This document shows positions 23,586 through 30,950 of a DNA stretch of 30,989 nucleotides, one piece after another. The DNA is from Verrucomicrobiota bacterium (GTDB lineage: Bacteria; Verrucomicrobiota; Verrucomicrobiia; Limisphaerales; JAEYXS01), in NCBI GenBank assembly GCA_023431185.1, contig JAEYXS010000044.1, positions 1 through 30,989 of the forward strand. Reading direction: 5' to 3'. Below the pieces are notes generated by a model. It searched no databases. It was not told the origin of the DNA and saw only the letters and a program-made list of their open reading frames with translations. The position numbers were made by a program, and so were the translations under genes. Every line of letters starts with the position of its first letter. Positions within the stretch are counted from its first letter, which is position 1.

Positions 23586-23903
23586 ATGGATCAAAAGGAT
23601 GTGAACCTCTCAAAGCATTCGTCTCGTTTTTACGCCGTTCTCGGACTGAGCATTTGCCCAGCTACACTGCTTGTTGCGGCACTCGTTTCAGCCGCGCTTG
23701 GCTTAGACCATCAGATGTATAGAAAAGCGGCTGGAATTGCCGGATGGATAGGCCTGATTGTCGGTTATTGGAGCATTTACCGGTGGCTTTTCATGACTCA
23801 CAAACCTTCAAACGAGAGAGCGTTGCTGTGTGGCGTGTTCTTTTTCGCTTACTTAGTCTGGTTCGGCTTCTGGGGAGTAGTTTTCATCGGTCTGGCGGAT
23901 TAG
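23586..23903 (+). CDS. Small three-helix membrane protein
   Basis: A 105-residue protein with three hydrophobic segments, about 16-39, 48-69 and 80-102, and a short charged N-terminus (MDQKDVNLSKHSSR). No family is recognised. Base composition is AT-richer than the neighbours. It is flanked by short elements rich in CGCGAATT/GCGAAAATT (about 23505-23530 and 23918-23950), which look like degenerate inverted repeats and may mark an insertion. It is an isolated plus-strand gene between two minus-strand genes. Confidence 0.55.
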   Translation: MDQKDVNLSKHSSRFYAVLGLSICPATLLVAALVSAALGLDHQMYRKAAGIAGWIGLIVGYWSIYRWLFMTHKPSNERALLCGVFFFAYLVWFGFWGVVFIGLAD

Positions 23904-23965
23904 GCCGAATACACGCTAAATTCCAAATTAGCGAAAATTGGCGCAATTCGCGTCAAAACCTCCCT

Positions 23966-26900
23966 TCACTTCAAACTACGCAAATACGCCACCAGGTCTT
24001 TCAACTCCTGCGCGGACAACGCCTGCTCCAACCCCTGCGGCATGATGGAGAGCGCACTCGGCGTCACACTCGCCACCGTATTGCGCGGGATCATCGTCGG
24101 CTGCCCCGTCGGCCCGGCTAACTGAATCGCTTCGGGTGTCTCTTTCTGAATCACCCCGGAAACACTCTCCCCATCCTTCGTCGCCACGGTGTAAGACTCG
24201 AAATCCCGCGCCAGACTTGCACTCGGATACAAAATGGCCTCCAGCAAATCCCGCTCCGTGCGAATGCGCCCGATCTGCGAGAGATCCGGTCCGACCTGCC
24301 CCCCGCGCATCTGCACCCGATGACACACACCACAAACCGCCTTCTCCGAATAGAACACCGCCTGCCCGCGCGAAGCATCCCCACCGCTGATGGTTTTCTC
24401 CAGTTCCGCCAGGCGCCCCGCCTGCTCCTTCACTTGCTGCTCCAGCTCCGCGAGCAACTTGTTCGCCTCGCCCAAGACCGGCTCTGGATACGCCCGCAAC
24501 AGCTTGCTCAAATCTGCCAGCTTCACATTATTCAAGCCATTCGCCGAGCGCAACCCCGTCACCAAGGCCTGACCGACACCGGCCTCTTTGCTGCGCGCGA
24601 ACGCACTGATTATCACCGGAAGCTCCACCGGTCCGCACTGCGGCAACAGTTTCGCCAACGCCAGCAACTGCTCCGTGCTCAAGGCCGCCCCCGCGAGCAG
24701 CTTCGCCGCTTCCGTCCGCACCGGAGCCGGCTTGCTCGGCTGCAACTGGCCGCTCAAGAGCGTGAATACCTGGTCATTCACCGCCGCTCCCTTCGGTGCC
24801 GCGAGTGAGAGCGCCTTTAATCGCACTGCCACCGGCATCGCCTCATTGGCCGCCAGCGCCTCCAACTGCGGCTTGAACTCCGTTGCACCCACGGTCGCCA
24901 CTGCCGCCAAGGTCGGCTCCACCATCTCCGGTTTCGGACTTTCAAGGCGTTTCGCCAGCGGCTCCTTCCAGGTCGGATGTAACTTCACACCCGTCGCCTT
25001 CGCGATCATCTGCACAGACTCTGCATGGTCGTCCTTGCTGAGGAACTTGCCAAATGTCACCGCCATCGCCTCGTTCTTCAGGTAGAGTGGCGTCAGCACG
25101 AACAGCGGTTGCGTCTGCCGGTCGGTGATAAGTGGGATCGCCATCCACTCCTCCAGCTTAGCGGCAAAGGCCGGTGCCCATTCAGGATGGCGGGCGGCGA
25201 TTTTCGTCGCCGTGTTCACCAGCGCATCATCGCCGTCATCAAAGCATTGCATGATGAGCTTGGGGTCCAATGCAAACCCTTTGGATTGATCCATCACCGT
25301 CAACACTCGCTGCATGATTTGCGTTTGCCGGGGATTCAACGCTGTTGTCAGCGCCTCTGGTTGGCCAAGCTGGATCAGAGCGTAAAGAACCGCGTGCTCC
25401 ATCTGCCGATCCATGGCATGGCTCAACATTTTCGTAAGCACCGGCAAAGCACCGGCATGCTTGAACTTGCCCAGCGCCGCCACCGCCTCTCGTTGTGCCG
25501 GGCCACTCACTCGCTCGAGGAGCTTGACGAGGAAAGACATCGCCTGCTGGTCCTTCGTCTCAACGACGGACCGGATGGCCGCCACTAAAGCCGCTTCTGT
25601 TGAACCCTTATCCAACACAGTGCGCACGGCAGACTTCGCCACGCCACTCTGCATGCGACTCAAAGCCCAAAGCCCATTCACACTCTGGTTGACTGATTTG
25701 CCCAGCAGCACTTGCTTCAGCGCACCCAACGCAGCGTCACCTCTCAAGGCCAGTTCATCCACCGCCTTATCCCGCACCTCAAACCGTGCATCATCCAACA
25801 GCTTCACCAGTTGCTCCGGCGCCTGCTTGGCCCAATCAATCTTCTGCCCGCGCGCATCCGCCACCTTCGGCTGGTCCACTTTGCGGATGCGATAGATGCC
25901 CCCGCGCACATCCGGCTTCGCGATTTGGGAGGTCGGACAACCATTGCGGAACCAGCCACCGGTATCGATGACCAGCAGGCTCCCATCCGCATCCTCCAAG
26001 ACATCCGTGGGATGGAAATCGATGCTGTCAGAACTGAGAAAATCATGTTCGCTCGCCTTATAAGTGGACCCGCTGCGCTCCAGCACCACACGCTTCACCT
26101 TGTGAGTGTTGAAGAAGGTGACGAACAAGTTCTCTTTGAAATCCTTGCCGAAGGTTTCGGAGCGGTAACGGTTGAACCCTGAGATGGCGATGTGGCCGAA
26201 GTTATGTACCTCCGGCAGCAGATCGCCGGTGCGGACAAATTCATCCAGCACACCGCTGATGTCATCACGTGGATAGACGCCACCGTATTGCCAGTGCACC
26301 AGCACATCGCCGCGCGGACGACCGTGAAAGAGATTCACGGTGCCGAGCATGTCACCCGCCTCGGTGAAGACGATCTCCACCGGATTATCCATGCCCCCGC
26401 CCGCGAAGACCTGCACATCACTCCCGTCCGGCAGACACGACCAGATGCGCGCACCTTTGCCCTTCGAGACAAGCGTGCCGTCCTTTTGATAAACCTCATG
26501 CCCCTTGCGCCCATGGCACCAGTAGAGGCGACCGGTCGGCCCAAGGAACGGCCCATGCACATCCGCGGCGTTGCCCGTGTATTCGAACCCACCGACCAGC
26601 AAGGTCCGCTTCTCCGCCTTCCCATCGTTATCCAGGTCTTCCAATTTCCACAGGCCGGGCGGTGAGCAGACATAGAGCGCACCGCGATACCACAGCGCCC
26701 CTTGCGGAAAAGTCATCTTGTCCGCGAACACCGTGGACTTGTCGAAGAAGCCGTCGCCATCCGTATCCTCCAACATGGAAACGTAATTGGGCGTCTGCGC
26801 ATCCAGCTCCTTGTTGTTCAGGTTCAGCCCGGCGGATTCAGAGATGAAGAGGCGTCCACGGTCATCAAACCCCGCCATCATGGGATGCCGCACCAAGGGC

Positions 26901-27061
26901 GGACCGGCGACAAGTTCGGCCACGAAGCCCTCGGGCAACTGGATGGACGCAGCCTGATAACTGGCATCAATGGCAGGCGAACGCTTGATGTCCGCCGCGC
27001 CGACCACCAGCGGCAAGGTCAGAATGGAAAGCAACCAACAGGCAAATGGGCGCACATTCAT
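23966..27061 (-). CDS. PVC-type membrane-bound dehydrogenase with HEAT-like repeats and C-terminal cytochrome c
   Basis: A 1031-residue exported protein. It has a Sec signal (MNVRPFACWLLSILTLPLVV); then a beta-propeller dehydrogenase-like domain (about 40-390; LPEGFVAELVAGPPLVRHP, FDDRGRLFISES, LEDTDGDGFFDKSTVFAD, LYWCHGRKG, LVIDTGGWFRNG); a long alpha-helical region of HEAT/PBS-type repeats (about 420-860); a short coiled coil near 870-890; and a heme-binding domain with CGVCH (910-914) and a likely Met ligand in SIMPQGL (about 1007). This is the membrane-bound dehydrogenase plus heme-binding domain architecture typical of planctomycetes and Verrucomicrobia. The family is thought to oxidise a sugar-like or other polyol substrate in the envelope, which is unproven. 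It is long but within the family's range. No strong ribosome-binding site was seen. Confidence 0.93.
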   Translation of the reverse strand: MNVRPFACWLLSILTLPLVVGAADIKRSPAIDASYQAASIQLPEGFVAELVAGPPLVRHPMMAGFDDRGRLFISESAGLNLNNKELDAQTPNYVSMLEDTDGDGFFDKSTVFADKMTFPQGALWYRGALYVCSPPGLWKLEDLDNDGKAEKRTLLVGGFEYTGNAADVHGPFLGPTGRLYWCHGRKGHEVYQKDGTLVSKGKGARIWSCLPDGSDVQVFAGGGMDNPVEIVFTEAGDMLGTVNLFHGRPRGDVLVHWQYGGVYPRDDISGVLDEFVRTGDLLPEVHNFGHIAISGFNRYRSETFGKDFKENLFVTFFNTHKVKRVVLERSGSTYKASEHDFLSSDSIDFHPTDVLEDADGSLLVIDTGGWFRNGCPTSQIAKPDVRGGIYRIRKVDQPKVADARGQKIDWAKQAPEQLVKLLDDARFEVRDKAVDELALRGDAALGALKQVLLGKSVNQSVNGLWALSRMQSGVAKSAVRTVLDKGSTEAALVAAIRSVVETKDQQAMSFLVKLLERVSGPAQREAVAALGKFKHAGALPVLTKMLSHAMDRQMEHAVLYALIQLGQPEALTTALNPRQTQIMQRVLTVMDQSKGFALDPKLIMQCFDDGDDALVNTATKIAARHPEWAPAFAAKLEEWMAIPLITDRQTQPLFVLTPLYLKNEAMAVTFGKFLSKDDHAESVQMIAKATGVKLHPTWKEPLAKRLESPKPEMVEPTLAAVATVGATEFKPQLEALAANEAMPVAVRLKALSLAAPKGAAVNDQVFTLLSGQLQPSKPAPVRTEAAKLLAGAALSTEQLLALAKLLPQCGPVELPVIISAFARSKEAGVGQALVTGLRSANGLNNVKLADLSKLLRAYPEPVLGEANKLLAELEQQVKEQAGRLAELEKTISGGDASRGQAVFYSEKAVCGVCHRVQMRGGQVGPDLSQIGRIRTERDLLEAILYPSASLARDFESYTVATKDGESVSGVIQKETPEAIQLAGPTGQPTMIPRNTVASVTPSALSIMPQGLEQALSAQELKDLVAYLRSLK

Positions 27062-27202
27062 AACTTGGTTGAGATTGGAAGCGTAGGAGGGTGGGGATAT
27101 TCATGCAAGTGGGAGAAACCAAAGAATACGCAGAAGAGAAAAAACGATATAGTCGCGTTGGTTCACGCATGATCCTGCGGGACACAGTCCTGCGCTCCGC
27201 AA

Positions 27203-27234
27203 TCAGTGTTTTTCCGTGTTCCATCTGTGGCTAA
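27203..27234 (+). repeat. Decamer-type repeat (TCTGTGG type), copy upstream of xth
   Basis: TCAGTGTTTT, TCCGTGTTCC and ATCTGTGGCT in succession resemble the three-unit block at 28611-28640 (TCTGTGTTTA, TCTGTGTCCA, TCTGTGGTTA). It lies about 45 nt before the exonuclease start. Confidence 0.65.
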
Positions 27235-27279
27235 AAAATACTTCTTCTTAAAGCCAGCACCTCTTGGCATTTTTACGGT

Positions 27280-28041
27280 ATGAAACTCGTTTCCTGGAAC
27301 GTGAATGGTGTGCGCTCAGCCTTAGGCAAGGGCTTGCTGGATTTCATGGGCAGCTCCAAGCCCGACATGCTCTGCCTCCAGGAGACCAAGGCCGAGGAGA
27401 ACCAGGTCGCCGACATGCTCTGGCCGGGTGGTTATCACCAGTTCTGGAACTCCGCCGAGAAGAAGGGCTACTCCGGCACCGCCATCTTCACGAAGGAAAA
27501 ACCGCTGAATGTGACCTACGGCGTGGGCAAAAAGGAGATCGATAACGAAGGCCGCGTCATCAATGCCGAGTTCAAGGACTTCACCCTCGTCTGCGTTTAC
27601 ACGCCCAATTCCCAGCGCGAACTTGTCCGTCTGGATTTCCGCACCAAGGTCTGGGATGCCGCCTTCCGCGAACACTTGCAGAAGCTGGAGAAGTCCAAGC
27701 CCGTCATCTTCTGCGGCGACCTGAACGTGGCGCACAAGGAGATCGACCTGAAGAATCCCAAGAGCAATCTCCGCAATGCCGGCTTCACCATCGAGGAACG
27801 CACGAGCTTCGATGAAACCCTCGCCCTCGGCTACGTGGACACCTTCCGCGAATTCGAAAAAGGCCCGGAGCATTACTCCTGGTGGAGCTATCGCCCCGGC
27901 ATCCGCGAACGGAACATCGGGTGGCGCATCGATTACTTCTGCCTCTCGCAAAAGCTGCGCAAGCGCCTGAAGAAGGCCTGGATCAAGCCGCACATCAAAG
28001 GCTCCGACCATTGCCCCGTGGCGATCGAACTGGATTACTAA
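27280..28041 (+). CDS. xth: Exodeoxyribonuclease III (AP endonuclease, EEP family)
   Basis: A 253-residue cytoplasmic exonuclease III/AP endonuclease, which cuts 5' of abasic sites in base-excision repair. Catalytic residues are visible: N7 in VSWNVNGVRSAL, E35 in LCLQETKAEE, Y107 in CVYTPN, D147 and N149 in FCGDLNVAH, D218 in WRIDYF, and the D243-H244 pair in GSDHCPVAIEL. Full length for the family. The start (ATGAAACTCGTT...) is fixed by the conserved N-terminus. A terminator follows 10 nt after the stop. The TCTGTGG-type repeat precedes it. Confidence 0.97.
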   Translation: MKLVSWNVNGVRSALGKGLLDFMGSSKPDMLCLQETKAEENQVADMLWPGGYHQFWNSAEKKGYSGTAIFTKEKPLNVTYGVGKKEIDNEGRVINAEFKDFTLVCVYTPNSQRELVRLDFRTKVWDAAFREHLQKLEKSKPVIFCGDLNVAHKEIDLKNPKSNLRNAGFTIEERTSFDETLALGYVDTFREFEKGPEHYSWWSYRPGIRERNIGWRIDYFCLSQKLRKRLKKAWIKPHIKGSDHCPVAIELDY

Positions 28042-28043
28042 GC

Positions 28044-28073
28044 TTTGGAGTGCGGAGGCTTGCCTCCGCTTTT
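28044..28073. repeat. Interspersed hairpin repeat, copy 2
   Basis: A 30-nt element, 27 of 30 positions identical to 13495-13524. It begins directly after the xth stop and its perfect stem doubles as the terminator described separately. Confidence 0.8.
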
Positions 28074-28074
28074 T
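28052..28074 (+). terminator. Rho-independent terminator of xth
   Basis: GCGGAGGC-TT-GCCTCCGC followed by TTTTT, i.e. a perfect 8-bp stem and T-run, 10 nt after the xth stop. It is provided by an interspersed repeat copy, which suggests the repeat family can act as mobile terminators. Confidence 0.85.
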
Positions 28075-28166
28075 ACCCCGTGCCGAAAAGGCCGGGGTCC
28101 GCCCGAGGCGGCTTGACGCCTCGACTCGACCCGTCGCCGCCAAGATAACGCGGCAGAACTGACCAT

Positions 28167-28454
28167 ATGATCACGCACATCTGCGACCGCTGTTATCGCC
28201 CCTTGCCGAAGAGCGCCCCGCGCTACGTCGTGACCATCCAGGTGACCGCCGCCGCCGATCCGCTCGAAATCACCGAGGAAAACCTGCAACAGGATGCCCA
28301 GGCAGCCGTGCGGGAAGCGCTAGCGGCAGCAGCAGAACAAACTGAGGCCAAGGCGATGCGCGACGTGCATATCGAACTCCGCTACGACCTCTGCCGCCCC
28401 TGCCAACTTGAATACCTCAAGCAGCCCATGCCTCCGGCGAAGAATATTTCTTAA
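28167..28454 (+). CDS. Small double-CxxC (zinc-ribbon-like) protein
   Basis: A 95-residue protein with C6-x2-C9 near the N-terminus (ICDRCYRPL) and C76-x2-C79 near the C-terminus (LCRPCQLEYL), spaced so that the four cysteines could bind one zinc ion. The middle is predicted as a beta strand (YVVTIQVTAAADPLEITEENL) plus an Ala/Glu-rich helix. Similar short CDRC proteins are common and unnamed in PVC bacteria. It follows the xth terminator by about 90 nt and is probably transcribed alone. Its stop TAA lies inside the repeat at 28451-28483, so the repeat supplies the stop codon. Function is unknown. Confidence 0.7.
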   Translation: MITHICDRCYRPLPKSAPRYVVTIQVTAAADPLEITEENLQQDAQAAVREALAAAAEQTEAKAMRDVHIELRYDLCRPCQLEYLKQPMPPAKNIS

Positions 28455-28483
28455 CCACAGATGGACACAAATTCACACAGATT
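28451..28483 (-). repeat. Inverted TCTGTGG-type repeat, left copy
   Basis: TTAACCACAGATGGACACAA and on to ACACAGATT is the reverse complement of the block at 28611-28642; TGTCCATCTGTGGTTAA (17 nt) matches exactly. Its first bases form the stop codon of the small CxxC gene. Confidence 0.8.
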
Positions 28484-28610
28484 GGAAAAATGAACTTCAG
28501 ATGCTCTGGAACTGTGTATTGATTTCACCTAAAACACTTGCGCTTGAGGCACGATGGTTAACTTGTCTTACGCGCCAACTTTCCGTGATTCATTCTGTTC
28601 AGCCCCTGCA

Positions 28611-28642
28611 TCTGTGTTTATCTGTGTCCATCTGTGGTTAAA
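28611..28642 (+). repeat. TCTGTGG-type decamer repeat, right copy
   Basis: Three consecutive 10-mers, TCTGTGTTTA, TCTGTGTCCA, TCTGTGGTTA, then AA. It ends 6 nt before the AraC start codon and so occupies the position where a Shine-Dalgarno would be. Together with the left copy it brackets about 130 bp (28484-28610) in which I see no gene. Confidence 0.85.
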
Positions 28643-28647
28643 CACTC

Positions 28648-29514
28648 ATGACCGCACACACTCAACCGCTCGCCAGCCTCAGCCCTTTCGTCCGCTTTGC
28701 GGCGAATCCGCTCCGCGCTGCCTGGCGCGTGGAGCGGCGGCTCTTGCGTGATTTTCTCCTCTTCCACGTGGAAACCGGCCACGGTGAACTCACCTTCGAT
28801 GACGCCACCATCCAGCTCGAACCCGGCGGCTGGTATTGCGTGCCACCACGCACACCCCATGTACTTGAAGGCTTCGCACCCCCGCCGATGCGCGTCCCTT
28901 ACGTCCACTTCGACGCCATCTTTAATGCGCGCTACGCCACATTGCCCATGGCCCCCGCAGGCTTTCTCGACACCAAACATCCCGCCATCCAGCGCGATGT
29001 CTTCGCCGAATCCGGTATGCCCTTGAAAGGCCGCTTGCACCCGAAGGTTTTTGGTGAGGCCAAGCAACAGCTGCTCCGCCTCATCGAACTCTTCGAACGT
29101 CAATCTCCCTTCTCACGATTGGAGTCCTCCGGCTTATTGCTCCAACTGCTCGCGAATCTCCTCGAAGGCACGCAGCACCCACCGCAATCCGATGCCGCCG
29201 AAGCCGTACGCTACCTGGAGATTTCCCTGGCCGAGGATCGCGTCCACCGCTTGCGTTCAAGTGAACTGACCGCGCAGACCGGCTACCATCCCGTGCATTT
29301 AGGCCGCCTCTTCAAGCAGCAGAAAGGTGTCACGCCCCGCGAATATCAGCGCCGCCTGAAGATCAACCGAGCGAAAGATCTGCTACGCCACACGAACCTC
29401 TCCCTCACCGCCATCGCCGCTCAATGCGGCTTCAGCAGCCTCGCCCTTTTCTCCCGCACCTTCCGCCAGCTGGAAGGCATGTCCCCCACCGAATACATCA
29501 CGGGGAAGCATTGA
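28648..29514 (+). CDS. AraC-family transcriptional regulator
   Basis: A 288-residue regulator. The N-terminal half is a cupin-like effector-binding domain (FHVETGHGELTFDDATIQLE, then PGGWYCVPPRTPHVLEG, about residues 38-76). The C-terminal ~100 residues are a double helix-turn-helix: ELTAQTGYHPVHLGRLFKQQ with GVTPREYQRRLKINRAKDLL, then LSLTAIAAQCGFSSLALFSR and GMSPTEYI. Such regulators respond to sugars or other metabolites and bind direct repeats near promoters. The target may be an adjacent or distant sugar operon; nothing here decides it. A hairpin follows 6 nt after the stop. The start has a repeat immediately upstream and no obvious Shine-Dalgarno. Confidence 0.95.
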   Translation: MTAHTQPLASLSPFVRFAANPLRAAWRVERRLLRDFLLFHVETGHGELTFDDATIQLEPGGWYCVPPRTPHVLEGFAPPPMRVPYVHFDAIFNARYATLPMAPAGFLDTKHPAIQRDVFAESGMPLKGRLHPKVFGEAKQQLLRLIELFERQSPFSRLESSGLLLQLLANLLEGTQHPPQSDAAEAVRYLEISLAEDRVHRLRSSELTAQTGYHPVHLGRLFKQQKGVTPREYQRRLKINRAKDLLRHTNLSLTAIAAQCGFSSLALFSRTFRQLEGMSPTEYITGKH

Positions 29515-29519
29515 GGTAG

Positions 29520-29541
29520 GGCTGGCTGTCCTCAGCCGGCC
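29520..29541. repeat. Hairpin after the AraC gene
   Basis: GGCTGGCTG-TCCT-CAGCCGGCC forms a 9-bp stem (one G-T pair), 6 nt after the AraC stop, with no T-run. A second inverted repeat, TCAGAGCT / AGCTCTGA (29572-29579 and 29600-29607), overlaps the end of the 44-residue ORF. Both could shape 3' ends between the convergent transcripts. Confidence 0.45.
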
Positions 29542-29597
29542 GCCGTCGAAGCAACTGGCCAACTAACCGCCTCAGAGCTTAATGACGTTTGAGGACC

Positions 29598-29732
29598 TCA
29601 GCTCTGATTTGCTGAATTCGCACTTTCTCTCATCTCACCTTCGCTTCGCAATCGCATCAGATACTTTAAGAAGCCCGCCTGTTCCTCTTCTGTTAGAGTT
29701 GCCAACTCTGCCTTAATCTCTTCCAGCGTCAT
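29598..29732 (-). CDS. 44-residue acidic protein coupled to thuA-like gene
   Basis: A short frame, ATG at 29732 to TGA at 29598, encoding MTLEEIKAELATLTEEEQAG followed by FLKYLMRLRSEGEMRESANS and a short tail. Composition and helical pattern are protein-like: an amphipathic Glu/Leu-rich helix. It resembles small orphan antitoxin-like or addiction-module proteins, and no toxin gene is nearby. The start is 3 nt beyond the stop of the ThuA gene, so it would be translated from the same message. Confidence 0.55.
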   Translation of the reverse strand: MTLEEIKAELATLTEEEQAGFLKYLMRLRSEGEMRESANSANQS

Positions 29733-29735
29733 AAG

Positions 29736-30704
29736 CTACTTCTTCTCCGTTGCCTTCTTCGGCTCCGCCTTCTTCACTGCTGGTGCTGGCGTCTCCTTCT
29801 TATCCAGATTCTTCTGCAGATCCGCGTCGTTGAAAACCACCGGTGCCCCGCCCTTCGGAATCTCCAATCCCGCCGACCACAAGATCCCGTTCACCACCAG
29901 CTTCCGCTGATTCTCATCCGACCAGCTCTTGTGCAGATCGCATCCCGTGAACGCAAACCCGCGACCACCCTCCGGCCTTTGATAAGCCCACGCCATCACC
30001 TCCGCGCGGCCGATGTATTTCTTCGCGTCCGGATTTGTGCGCGACTTATCCGGCACCACCCCGCTCAGCAACGGCGTCACCCCTTTATCCGCGAAGTGCA
30101 TGTTGTAGAGCCAGCCATCACCCACCAGCTTGAACGGCTTCACCCCGCCCAGCACCGGATGCGTGCCGATCTCTGGAAACTCCATGTCCCAATGCCCACG
30201 GCAACCCTTGTCCTTCAAGAACACCCCGCCCATCCACGCCATGATCTCCTTCTCCGGTCCCAGCGGGAAATCCACCCCCTGATGCAACAACACCAAGCCC
30301 GCCTTCTCCTTCATCAAACCCTCGATGATCTTCCACTTCGCTGGCTCCAGAAACGGCTGCTTGCCGCCCCCATCGCCGAAGTAAACCACCGCCTTCGCAT
30401 TCTTAAAGATCGCCTCATTCTTCGGCCACCCATCCCGCGCCATCACCACGTGCACACCCTTCGTCTGCTTCAGCAGCTCCATCATCACCGCACACCCAGC
30501 GAAGTATTCATGCTGGCCCGACTTGTTACTCGGCGTCCCCGCGAGCAACACGATCTTCGTTCCCTTAGCGTCCGCACTGTCTACCTCCAGCGGCACCTTC
30601 GACTGATCAAACGGATCCACCTCCGCCCCGAAAGCAGTGCACGTTGCAGATAGAGAGACACACGCCACCGCGAAAAGGCCAAAGGCACGAACAAGGGATT
30701 TCAT
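29736..30704 (-). CDS. Exported ThuA-domain protein
   Basis: The frame opens at 30809; start at 30704 is preferred because it gives MKSLVRAFGLFAVACVSLSA, a Sec signal peptide with cleavage near AFGA (residue 26), for 322 residues. The body matches the ThuA family (trehalose-utilisation-like, class I glutamine-amidotransferase-like fold): KIVLLAGTPSNKSGQHEYFA, VVYFGDGGGKQPF, GLVLLHQGVDFP, CRGHWDMEFPEIGTHPVLGG, and the closing GRGFAFTGCDLHKSWSDENQ with LVVNGILWSAGLEIP. The C-terminus is a charged Lys/Pro/Ala tail (about 20 residues). ThuA-domain proteins are multiplied in PVC bacteria next to sugar dehydrogenases. The catalytic activity is not established. A small ORF follows after 3 nt. Confidence 0.9.
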   Translation of the reverse strand: MKSLVRAFGLFAVACVSLSATCTAFGAEVDPFDQSKVPLEVDSADAKGTKIVLLAGTPSNKSGQHEYFAGCAVMMELLKQTKGVHVVMARDGWPKNEAIFKNAKAVVYFGDGGGKQPFLEPAKWKIIEGLMKEKAGLVLLHQGVDFPLGPEKEIMAWMGGVFLKDKGCRGHWDMEFPEIGTHPVLGGVKPFKLVGDGWLYNMHFADKGVTPLLSGVVPDKSRTNPDAKKYIGRAEVMAWAYQRPEGGRGFAFTGCDLHKSWSDENQRKLVVNGILWSAGLEIPKGGAPVVFNDADLQKNLDKKETPAPAVKKAEPKKATEKK

Positions 30705-30825
30705 GCCGGAAATCAACCAGCTTTCCCCCACCCACGCCAGAACGAACTTTCCCCTCGTAATCGTCGTCGAAGTTGGCCTGCCGATGCAACCGGTTCGTCC
30801 TCGAACCATGTAACTGAACCTGTTC

Positions 30826-30848
30826 GCGTATTTCGTGTATTTCGCGGT
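30826..30848 (+). repeat. Nonamer repeat (GCGTATTTC GTGTATTTC GCGGTT)
   Basis: Two 9-mers plus GCGGTT, the counterpart of 15682-15705. It lies 22 nt before the putative leader ORF near the right edge. Confidence 0.65.
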
Positions 30849-30869
30849 TGAGTTCCCTCTCTATACCAG

Positions 30870-30923
30870 ATGGCATGGGTATTGGCAGGTGAGCGAAACA
30901 GCGCTACACCGCTGGATGTATGA
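30870..30923 (+). CDS. Putative 17-residue leader ORF
   Basis: ATG at 30870, 17 codons (MAWVLAGERNSATPLDV), stop TGA at 30921-30923, overlapping ATG 30920 in an ATGA arrangement. It lies within an inverted repeat (arms 30871-30885 and 30936-30950, 14 of 15 complementary). A leader peptide controlling the next gene is possible; a chance frame is also possible. Confidence 0.3.
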   Translation: MAWVLAGERNSATPLDV

Positions 30924-30950
30924 AACCCAAAAACACCAACACCCATGCCA
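30871..30950. repeat. Inverted repeat enclosing a start codon
   Basis: TGGCATGGGTATTGG (30871-30885) and CCAACACCCATGCCA (30936-30950) are complementary at 14 of 15 positions with 50 nt between. The start ATG 30920 lies in the loop and the right arm covers the first codons of the next frame. RNA folding could hide this start. Confidence 0.6.

Noticed and set aside
27322..28143. A 273-codon minus-strand frame
   Set aside because: Antisense to exonuclease III, whose catalytic residues are intact.
28408..28641. A 77-codon plus-strand frame reading NHRWTQIHTD and LHLCLSVSICG
   Set aside because: Its coding sequence is made mainly of the inverted TCTGTGG repeats; such frames are recurring artefacts.
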